DNA of 64,000 nucleotides from Sipunculus nudus (Eukaryota; Annelida; Sipuncula; Golfingiida; Sipunculidae). Both the position numbers and the translations under genes were made by a program. Positions 53,790 through 64,000 of the stretch are shown in pieces. Below the pieces are notes generated by a model. That model ran no database searches, had not been told where the DNA came from, and saw nothing but the letters and a program-made list of their open reading frames with translations. Position 1 is the first letter of the stretch; each line of letters opens with the position of its first letter. The stretch is taken from contig CM049321.1 of the NCBI GenBank assembly GCA_026874595.1, positions 19,748,979 to 19,812,978 of the forward strand. The letters are read 5' to 3'.

Positions 53790-56700
53790 TAATACACATA
53801 ATTTTAGTTTACTTTGGTGATGACTGTATGGTAATGATAATCATCGTAATTCAAAATCTGCAGACTGTGACATTTTTACAAGTATTCCGCTACTTTCTGA
53901 AAGAGCATTCAGGAAAAATGATTTCTCTTAGTGCCCTAATGATATTTGCAACTGAAATTTATAATATATTCAAGCAGCTTCTGTGAACAGTTCTTTTAAG
54001 ATTTAAACTGGTATATCATAATCTAGTTTAATTGTTTAACACCTATATATCTTAAAATTTTCAGTGTTATAATATCTCAAACATTTTTTATTATCAATAG
54101 TGTATCACCCTCACATCAAAAACTGCATCCCCAATCATACAATCTAATTACTCATTTTGGAGATGTGTTTTGAATGAATCCACATTTTAAGTATAAACAA
54201 AATGTCATATATTAAATTCTTGGTATTCAAGGTAAAAGAAGATACTGATGTACAAATTAGAAAAAAAACCATGTATAAACTATCTATCTAATACACATGC
54301 AACTCATCTACACTAGTACAAAATAAAAGCAAAATATAAAATAAAAAAATACATCTACAGTTAAAGATCTGGTTGGTCATGATACCATACTGTAACCAAG
54401 GGCACCACACTGTTGCCATATGGACACCATATTAATATTATTATTAAGAAACCATGGTAACCATGATTACCATATGTCATGGATACCAAACAATGTGGCA
54501 CCTGAGCAGTCCTGTTTCATCCACTTTCATCCATTTTTCAATATATTTTTTATATGCATTCATATACATACATTTAAAATGCTCAAGAGGAATCAACTCA
54601 AACACAAACCCTCATATTCATATATACAATCTTATACGTCTGGATATAACAGTAGTTCAGACTGAAGTTTTCATTCAATATGGTTTCATAATACTGCATT
54701 TGAGCCATTCTGTTTATACAAACAACTGGTAACCAGCAATGTTGCTATCACTTCTGCAATGATTTAAACCTAATTTGAAATTAGACTCCAATCTAAGTTA
54801 AAGAAACAAGCCACTTTTAACCTTTTAATCTTCAAAGTAGAATCAACAGAGCTTATACACAGAATATATATAAATTATCTGGCAAAATGTATATGAAATC
54901 AGAAAAAAATGTAAGCCTCTGTCATACTGAAGTTTCTAAAGAAAGCATCCAAATTTAAATCTTAAATTAGTCCTAAGATGGTTCATTTTACAAGGCAACT
55001 GCTAAAATAAGAGGAAGGAAAGAAGTTAAGGAATACAGTCATTCACCTACCAGAGCAAGAAGAATATGAAGAAATTGAAAAAAGGGGAAATAGAAGATAA
55101 AATTCATTACAAACAAATAACATTCCAAAGCAACATTTCAACAAAGGTATTATGGGAAGGTGATGCTTTTACATGGAAAAAGTATATAAGATGGAAGGCA
55201 AACATAAGTCACACAATAAAGGGTACATTAAGAAAAGGGAATATGGTATTAACATGACAAAGAAAAAAAAAAGGCAGGTTGAAGGATATGAATTTAATAT
55301 TAAAAATACCTGAGAGGCCAGAACAGTATAGTAAGATAAATGAAAACACTGTCAACAGAGTGAAGAAAAGATCAGGCAAAAAAGGATGCACTTCATGACA
55401 GGGCAGTCCAACTGACAGTGGTATATCATCAATTATGTTCCTTATATAAAAGGGAAGTATGACTGTATGTTTTCATCAAGGTAAGTTGTTTCATTTGTCA
55501 GTTGACAACATCAAATAAAATGCATGAATCAGATTTCTAAAAAAAATTCTGAATGTTTAGGTTAACACACAAGGAATAATCCATGAAATTTTGGAGGTAA
55601 TGTGGATGACCATAATATGTATTTAATTTCATTTACACCATTTAAGATGTGATAATTTCCTTATCCAGGCCTAAGTCATTCACTACTATTTGAGGCCATA
55701 ATTGTTTCAGAGCTCACCTGTGATTCAACTGTGGAGTTTGTAAACTGTGACACTTAGCAATCTTTTTTAATTAGCATCCTCTTGGAGGTATATATGTGGT
55801 CTCTAACTACTTCTCTAGGGTTTGTATTTGTATTCAATACCATGAGAAATATCACAAACTGAGAGAAGCATTTATCCATTTCATATCCAATCTTTGGGTA
55901 ATTAATGCAATAAATGACTCCTTAAGATGTACAATGGTGAAGAGAAAAAACACAGAGGGCAGCTGGTGATGGGCCACAAGAGGTAATACTGCAGCTGTTG
56001 CCAAATTCCAAAATTTACAAAAAGGAAACATGCTTGACCCTTATTTAATCTGTTCAACTTGCAAATATTTGTAGCTTTCCTGTTGTTAATTCTGGTTAAA
56101 TTAGAACATTATATGGGTACAACTTGTCTGATGTTTACAATATCACACATCAGGTGTGATATTATTACCATATGGCCTTGTTCATGGACACAGCACCAAA
56201 CCTTTGGCTGAATCCAGTGACAAGGGCATAAATTTAGGACACAAATGGAAAAAACAAGGGACCTATGGGTCACGACGCTCAGCTGATCATGATTGAACTA
56301 TAAATGTATCACCATTGTGATACTATATTTAGTCGACAAACCTTATGAATATCATGGACCTATTAGGCTATTATAAAGGAATATAATGTAATATGCGAGT
56401 AAATCATGTATGAAATTACCTGACTGATGGATTAATATGGAGTAAATATAGTGGTTTATTTATTTATTTATTTGGGAGCTGTTGAAAATAGCAATATATT
56501 TGAGCAAATATGAATGCAATGACAGTACACTAAGCAGTGGTAGAATGATGATAAGGCTATTTGTTGAAGGATCTATAGTGTATAGAAGTCTGCAAGATTT
56601 CAATTTGACATATATAATGTTATTATTAACTATGCTGAAGAGTGGATTTATGAATTGTGACTGTATGACATGATATCTCTTAGGTACATTATATTGATGC

Positions 56701-56939
56701 CCACCACATCTACATATTACACAATATTGACATAATTTCTGGCACGTATATAGGCAACAAACAGTTATACAATATATAAAAATATGAATATATCTGATTC
56801 AACTTGTTCTCGTTTACTGAGGCTGACATTGGGATGGGGTTCGGAGAAGGAAACAGTGTGGGCAGCAAAGAGGGTTGGATTTAGAGAGAAAAGGAGATAG
56901 AGAGAGAGGGAGGGAGCATTCAACAGTACTTAAACACCT

Positions 56940-58620
56940 GGAAGGTTAAAATCTAAAATATTATGAAATGTAGATAAAGTCTGAGAGAAAGAGGTAATCA
57001 AGGCCACGGTTGGTTGATATGATTGAAGAAATTGTTGCAAATAATATTTTAAGATCTGACCTTGCGCTTTCATTGGATACCTTTTTGACAGGCTGTTGAC
57101 AGTTCAACATTTTACACATTTGTCTAATGAGATCCAATTTTTTAAATTTAAACTTTAATTAAACTGTTTTTTCTATTTTATGATATGTATACAGTTGCTA
57201 TAAAATCCCCACACCACAGGCGGAAGGACTTGATGGGGGGAGGGGGGGTTACGATGGGAGTTACAACGCCTCTGTCTCTCTGTATATATTTTCTTCAAAT
57301 TATTAAATTTTATGCTATAGCAATAGCACTATTGTTGACAGTGCGAAGGAGCATGGACTTAGGGGTGAGAGAGAGAGAGAGAGAAAGAGAGCTAGAAAGA
57401 GAGAAAGGGAAAGAGAGAGGAGAAATGCTCTCTGGTAATTACTGCCTGACCCAGCCTGACCCAGACACTCACAGAATCTCTGTATATATTTTCTTCAAAT
57501 TATTAAATTTTATGCTATAGCAATAACACTATTGTTGACAGTGCGAAGGAGCAAGGACTTAGTGGGGTGGGGGAAGGGGATGGTGGGAGTTACAATACCC
57601 TTGCATATACGTACAGGATATGAAATTTAATTAATCAGAGCTTACAGGAAAAAAAAGTTTATTCATAATTATTAAATATTTAAAACAGGCAAGAAAGCTA
57701 GAGAAACAAAGCAAATAATTTTAATTCCCATTTTTCTGAGCCAGGAAATTATGAACAATTTTTACATAAATTCCCTTTTTTATATCATCATTTTTTTCCA
57801 GGTTTGAAAATGTAACTATACATTTAGAGTATAACATATATATAAGAATATTTCAGTTGATTCACATTTCTTAATTTCATCAACATATATATCTAATAAA
57901 TTAGGTTTATAGTACCTGTCAACTTAATGGGGTGGAGGGAGGAAGGGAGGCATAGGGGTGAGAGAGAGAGAAAGAGAGAGAGAGAAAGAGAGCTAGAAAG
58001 AGAGAAAGGGAAAGAGAGAGGAGAAAGGCTCTCTGGTAATTACTGCCTGACCCAGCCTGACCCAGACACTCACAGAAGCAGTAAGCAAGGAGTGAAGGTG
58101 TTATGTAACAGCCTGGAACACTGTTAACCAATGACTTGATGTAAACATTCAAGACATGGTGCTATAAATATGGGTCACTGTGCTTAGCTGAAGTTGGCCT
58201 TGAAGGTAAAAATCTAAAATAATAATGGAGATCAAGTCTAAGATGAAAAGGTAATATATGCCATGGCTGGTTGACATGATTGGTTTGTATTGATGAGTGA
58301 GAAATTGTTGCAAATAATATTTTGTGACCAAACCATGCATTCTCTAATGTCAAAATTGAAGCATGTGAGCAGTTTGTGAACATAAGATGTATATTATTAC
58401 CATGATCACTGGCTGGCTTTTTGATAGTTTGTTGACAGTTCAGTAGTTTACACATTTGCTCAATTGGATCTATTTTACATAATATATATTATTAAATATA
58501 TGTATTTTTATTTTATAAAATGTATACAGTTGAAATATAACTGATGTCTCCAGTCCCCAGATGCAAGAACCTGGTGGTGGTGGTTGGGGGGTGGGGGGGT
58601 GGAGGGCTGGAATGATGGGA
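56940..58620. repeat. Nested duplications with GA-rich tract
   Basis: Segment A (57282-57361, TTCTTCAAATTATTAAATTT...GACAGTGCGAAGGAGCA) recurs at 57480-57559. Segment B (GA-rich, then CTCTGGTAATTACTGCCTGA and CCCAGACACTCACAGAA; 57361-57477) recurs at 57955-58078. A longer diverged copy links about 56940-57230 with 58195-58560 (GAAATTGTTGCAAATAATAT at 57029 and 58301). Confidence 0.85.
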
Positions 58621-59599
58621 GTTACAACATCTCTGTATTAACATAGTGTATATACATATAGGATTTCCACTTAATTCAACAATACTTACAGGATTAAATA
58701 GTCCATTCACAATTACATAATATTTAAAAAAGGACAGACAGACTGTTAGACAAACAACGCTGATAATATATTTTAATATTTTAAAGTTTTTCATCTGCAA
58801 TATTACACATCTGAATACATAAGTTGCTTTCAAATTTCAGACATTAATGGCTTAAATCCATACACATACAGCATATGAAAGTTATTTCAACAGTGCTTAA
58901 AGGAAAAATTTCATAATTAGTATATATATTTAATGATAATTGAGAGATGATGGACAGACAAGAGCTGATCACTTTATGTTCCATTCTCCTGGGGCAAGAA
59001 TATGTTTCAATATTAGATCTTAATTTTTTCTAATCCAATTATCTTTCAAATTGAAAAAATTGTACACATTTGCAATATTAACTAATGTCCCAGTGCACAG
59101 GTGACGGTGAGGTGCTAGGGATCAATGACAGCCGGGGGTGGGGGGGGGGGGGGAAGAGATGGGATTAACAACACTTTTGCATAAACATTCAGGGCAAACA
59201 AAGCCTGATCTCCAATTCTGCTGAGGCTCGAAAATAATGAACACATGTTTGTATTAGATCCTCATTTTTTTATTTTAAGTTTAATTTGTATACATTTCCA
59301 ATATAACATATATTTCTGAATATAAACGTTGATTCATAATTCTAAATTGCATCATCATAAATCTCAATCTTGTCATGTAACACCACATCATGCATACAAA
59401 TGTATATTTATATATTCATGGGGGGGGGGGAGGGGGTGTGATATGAGAACAATTGTACACCTGTCACAGCAGGGGATCTCCCCCAGTGACTGAAACAAAT
59501 CAGGAACCCTGGCATAGCTGACTTCCAGTGACCTGGAGTGGCCTACCTGCATCTGGAACAAAGCAAGTGACTACAATAGACCCTCAAGATAAAATTCAA

Positions 59600-60990
59600 T
59601 AACTAGCCTAATTTTCAACCTTTTAGTTTCAAATTTCAGATTTAAACACATTAAATACTTATGTTTACATTCTGAGAAAATTAAATCAACAGTACTCACA
59701 GGGAAAAAATGTGCCATGGTCAAAGTTGGGTAAAATTTCAGGTACTGATTTTATGTTTATGCTAATAACTTATAAAATTTACAAAATACAGATCTAATTT
59801 TGGGTATACAATTGAATCTTAATTAAACAAAGTTATATACTTAAAAAAAATTTTCTAGCTTCAATAATTTTCATGAAACCTGAGTAAATATTTTTCCTGA
59901 TTTTTTACAAAGTCAATTTTGTTTGGGCACATAACTTAAAACAATTACGCAATACTGACATCATTTCTGGCATGTGCATAGCGAATGTATAGAAAAATAT
60001 GTATATTATATATGATCAAAGTCAGATCAGTGGTTTTGATACTAGGCAGTCCTGAAGTGTAACAAAGGGTCTTAATGAAAAAATGAAGTTTTTCATTAAT
60101 ATCTCAAAGGAATTAAGTTCTGGTGACCAAATTCTTGGCATGGTAGGGGATTTTGGAGACATCTTACAGTATGCCTAATTTAAGGAACTTAGAGCTGAAG
60201 CTGGGGAGCTGAGCTCTAGCAAACTGCATAACACTAGGTTGATGTAAACAATATGTGACATGGTGCTTGAAAACTTGAATAAAATCTACAGTTTTTGATC
60301 AACTGGTTTCAAATTTTAAATGTTAACAGTTGAAATGCTAACAAAAACATGCTTTGAAAATTAAATCCACAGCAGTTACAGGAAAAAAACGTGCCATGGT
60401 CACGGTTGGGCAAAGTTTAAGGTACCAATTTTTTATTTTTGCTAATATTTCAAAAAATTTAAAAGATTTTGATCAAATTTTGGGTATACAATTTAATTTT
60501 GATTAATAAAAGTTATATTACTGGAAAAAAAGTGCTTAGCTTTAACAAGTTTTGTGTTAAGTGATCAAATTTTTTTCCTGATTATTTACAAAATGCATTA
60601 TGTTTGGGCCCATAACTTTTTTAAATTATATAATACAGACCCAATTTCTGGCATGTACATAGGAACCATATAGAGGATTATTTATGGTAAATATGAGGAA
60701 AAACAGATGAGTGGTTTTGATATTAGGCAGTCCTGAAGTGTGAAAATAGGATTTTAATAAAAAATTGAGGTTTTTCCTTAATTTCTCTAAGGAACGAAGT
60801 CGCAAAGACCCAGTTTTCGGCTTGGTAGGAGATCTTGGGGACATCTAACATTATGCTGAATTTTGGATTCCTAGGTCTTACGGTTTCAAAACGTGCCACA
60901 TCTACGGACGGACGGACGGACGGACGGACGGACGGACAGACGGACGGACGACGGACAATGGACCACGACTATAGCTCAGATGACTTATAG
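59600..60990. repeat. Two tandem ~680-bp repeat units with GGAC tail
   Basis: Unit pairs match in order: GTGCCATGGTCA at 59711 and 60391, TTTTGGGTATACAATT near 59798 and 60478, TTTCTGGCATGT near 59967 and 60646, GTGGTTTTGATA(C/T)TAGGCAGTCC near 60033 and 60712. The second unit ends in a (GGAC)n tract (about 60905-60955) and ATAGCTCAGATGACTTATAG, TCAGCTGAGCTAAAA. Confidence 0.88.
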
Positions 60991-62075
60991 TCAGCTGAGC
61001 TAAAAATGACATCAGGACAACTCTACTAAAATGTAATTTTCCTGTCTGTGGCTATACCAGTATCCATAACGAACTGATCATCTCAAGAATCACCATAAAG
61101 AATTAGTATAAATACCAAAATGACTCATTAAAAATTTTGCCAATGGAAATATTAAAATTAAAAATTCCAATGATTCAGGAGTTTCACTGCAGGATTGAGC
61201 CTCTTATCTCAAAGCATTACCTGCTTAATTAAAGTAAAAAATTTGTTACTTTAAAAGATTTTATGTGGATCAAAATTATACTATCTATGATCAGTCATGG
61301 TAACCAAACAAACAACACATCCATCAAGACAGCATAACTGGAGGCCATGAAAAGAAATCCTTGACTTTGCAGCTTGATTACTGAAAGATTTGCTGCAGAA
61401 ATAATTAAACTGAAACACTGAGAAATCCTGTCCATTTCCCCAATTTCAAGCAAGAAAGATTAAAGTGTTGTTTCCAGAATTGGTACAGAAATAAATTTTC
61501 GTGAGAGGAGGTAAAATCTGTTCTGTTCCTTTTATAATACACTCTCTAGGGACCACTATCGTTTTGCGTGATAACTTCACTTGGTTGACCACAAATCCAG
61601 CCACATGACCTCTGTCGTCCATCAAAATCTTCATGACATGTGTGAAATTTCCCTAGTTACCAGACACCCAGTAAATAACCAATCTCTGCTTGGTTTGAAG
61701 ACTTGTTCCTCCATTGGTCCCTCGGGTAATTTCGCATGCAGACCACAACAGAATCAATGATATTCAATAATGTTCCTTCCTCGCATCCTCAAACTTTTAC
61801 TGAATGATAGCCCCTTGGAGCTTGTTGGTAGCCTGCACCTCATGATAGATTACCAAAATGTTTCTAAAGCCATGAAGGACATGGGCTTTCAAATCTGAAA
61901 TTGCAGATCTGAAGTCTCTTAAATCTATTGCAAAGGAATATATGTTGTTCTTAAAGTCATTATCTAATTATGGTAATTTGCGAGGTAACTAAAATACTTA
62001 TAATAACACAGGTTTGATCCATTCCACATGTCCTGTCTTATATATCTATCAACAATTTACAAACCACAAAAAAAA

Positions 62076-63419
62076 CTAGAATATTAGAAGAAGCTGACAA
62101 ATCCCTCAGCCAAAAGAACAGTGTTTATAAGTGGAAACAGTAACAAGTATGAAATATCTGTTCTCACATGGATGTATATATACATGTATCTGTTATAAAT
62201 TTAAACTGGAGAAGTAGTGCCTTTGCAAGTATGGTAAGAGCGATCTCATGCAGGACTTAGAGAACATCAAGGCATATCATTATACAACGTTTCACAACAA
62301 TCCACCCAGTGGTTCCTGAGAAAAAGGCTCCTAAGTTTTTTTTTCTATTCTAAGCTCTGTGACCTTGAACAGTAGGTCAAGGTCACCCATCTTTGAACTT
62401 GACCGAGTTTTTGGTCATATGCATCAGCACTGAAGAAATGAAGTTCCTGTGTTTAATACCTTTGGAGATATCCCGTTCACAAGGCAAAAGTTGAAAAATC
62501 TGATAAAAATTCATTAAAAATCAGGTTGTAGGTGGTGCCCAAAAACTTGTGCAGCAGGTACAGACCACCAGTCCCAATGGTTATAGTAAGTTTTGTAAAA
62601 AAAATCCATCCAATGGTTCCTGAGAAATAAGCTCTTTAAATTTTTTCTATTCTAAGATCTGTGACCTTGATAATAGGTCGAGGTCACCCATCATTGAACT
62701 TGACCGAGATTTTATTTATATGCATCAGCACTGAAGAAAAGAAGTTCCTGTTTTTAATGACTTTTGAGATATCCTGTTCACAAGGCCAAAGTTGAAAAAT
62801 CCGATAAAAATTCATTTAAAATAAGAAATAATGGGTGGCACCACCAAACTTGTGCAGCAGGTACAGACCATCAGTCCCAATTATCATAGTAAGTTTTGTG
62901 AAAATCGACCCAATAGTTCCTGAGAAAAAAACTCCTAAGTTTTTTTTTTCTATTCTAAGCTCTGTGACCTTGAAAAGTAGGTCAAGGTCACCCATCTTTG
63001 AACTTAACCGAGATTTAATTAATATGCATCAGCACTGAAGAAATGAAGTTCCTGTGTTGAATGACTTAGAGATATCCTGCTCACAAGGCCAAAGTTAATA
63101 AATCCGATAAAAATTCTTTTAAAATCAGAAATTGAAGGTGGTGCCACCTAATTTGTGCAGCAGGTACAGACCATCAGTCCAAATTATCATAGTAAGTTTT
63201 GAGGAAATCCACCAAATGGTTCCAGAGCTCTAAAACGTAGAAAAATAGGTCAAGGTCACCCTTCTTCGAACTTCACCAAGATTTTGTCAATATACATCTT
63301 CACCAAAGAAGAATCCTTTAAGAGATATCCTGCTCACAAGGTATAAGTTGACAGACACCAGACGGACAGACAGACAGCTTGGGTGACGACAATAGCCCAT
63401 CAGCCTAAGGGCTGAGGAC
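62076..63419. repeat. Dispersed repeat array, copy 2: four ~300-bp units
   Basis: Same family, order and end as 22630-23716. The half-site block recurs at 62377, 62678 (variant TCGAGGTCA), 62982 and 63250. Ends GACGGACAGACAGACAGCTT then GGGTGA...CATCAGCCTAAGGGCTGAGG. Confidence 0.9.
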
Positions 63420-63467
63420 CAAAAACCAATGGGTATAGATGTGAACTCACATTTGGAAACTGCCAAA

Positions 63468-63470
<3 letters not shown>

Positions 63471-63502
<32 letters not shown>
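63471..63502. repeat. TA microsatellite
   Basis: About sixteen uninterrupted TA units. Confidence 0.95.
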
Positions 63503-63505
<3 letters not shown>

Positions 63506-64000
63506 GGCATTAAAAAACTATCATTTTTACCAGTACCCATGGTCATATTTGGTAAAAACTGCCACACGAAAGGAAAGAAATTTATCAAATTTGAAACAAT
63601 AGGCAAAAATAAAATGGAAACAGCCTCTTAAATCCACAAAGTGCTTTTCCTGAAACCCTGAAGTGAAGCTATGGCACTGCCCTGCTTAACTCAAGTTCAG
63701 TTAAGCCAATTTTGAAGAAAATATGTAACGTCAAGTATGGTCTAATCATCAAAAAACAAACAATAAGTATTGTCTCAAAAATATGGACAATCCTGAGTCA
63801 GACCATTACTGACTCATTTTCAACAAAGATGTTTTGGATAAGACCAGGTGTATAACTTGTACATATCCCAATTTAACTTAATGTTACAAAGTAACCTCCA
63901 TATACTAGTATTAGGTTTTAGGAACCAGCAATTCAAATGAGTTGTTGGTGAGAGATCCGGTCCAAAATCTAGTTGATAATTAATTCTGCAGATGCCTTCT

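Larger units (their letters stand above)
52551..64000. other. Upstream intron or 5' flank
   Basis: No start-codon exon, promoter or other gene could be supported. It holds a GGCC-ended MITE (53478-53789), tandem repeat blocks at 56940-58620 and 59600-60990, an array of the 300-bp repeat (62076-63419), several G-runs (about 58582-58602, 59132-59152, 59418-59440) and TA repeats (about 63471-63502). A 62-codon minus ORF at 61446-61634 is unplaced. Confidence 0.5.

Noticed and set aside
57185-57520. 111-codon plus-strand ORF with ERERERE run
   Set aside because: Produced by the GA microsatellite within duplicated segments A and B; not a gene.

Overview
The window is AT-rich animal genomic DNA: short exons bounded by GT-AG splice sites, long introns, tRNA-derived SINE heads, MITE-like elements and microsatellites. 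The protein family and the repeat style (tRNA SINEs, GGCC-ended MITEs, GGAC-rich repeat tails) suggest a lophotrochozoan, probably a mollusc and perhaps a bivalve. That placement is inference.

One gene dominates. It lies on the minus strand, from at least 52550 down to 1693, and encodes an SLC4-family sodium-coupled bicarbonate transporter of the NBC/NDCBE type (vertebrate SLC4A4/5/7/8/10 clade, closest by eye to SLC4A7/8/10). I placed 20 core coding exons by splice sites, and the reading phase closes at every junction. They give 1094 continuous residues ending at a stop at 5371. The first visible exon starts inside the N-terminal cytoplasmic domain, so the start codon, promoter and roughly 100 residues lie upstream (to the right), probably beyond 64000. 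Residue numbers below start at the first complete codon of the exon at 52406-52550.

Layout, from the 5' side of the gene (right) to the 3' side (left): 52551-64000, upstream intron or flank with tandem and dispersed repeats; 50464-52550, three N-terminal exons; 41369-43201, two phase-preserving histidine-rich cassette exons that are probably alternatively spliced; 31237-35249, the rest of the cytoplasmic domain; 15776-29468, the membrane domain; 8360-8571, the C-terminal tail; then two alternative terminal exons, 5371-5512 (ending in a PDZ-ligand-like TKL) and 1693-1873 (a different tail).

The rest is intron or UTR: a 2.05-kb TA-flanked DNA transposon with 25-bp inverted repeats (43630-45677), three elements with GGCC-starting termini, a CAGGG-ended element with a 5-bp target duplication, two SINE-like tRNA heads, two related arrays of a ~300-bp repeat carrying nuclear-receptor-like half-sites, and several tandem duplications. 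I found no second convincing protein gene, no rRNA gene and no CRISPR array. The most notable biology is the modular variation predicted at both ends of the transporter: optional poly-His segments in the N-terminal linker and two exchangeable C-termini.
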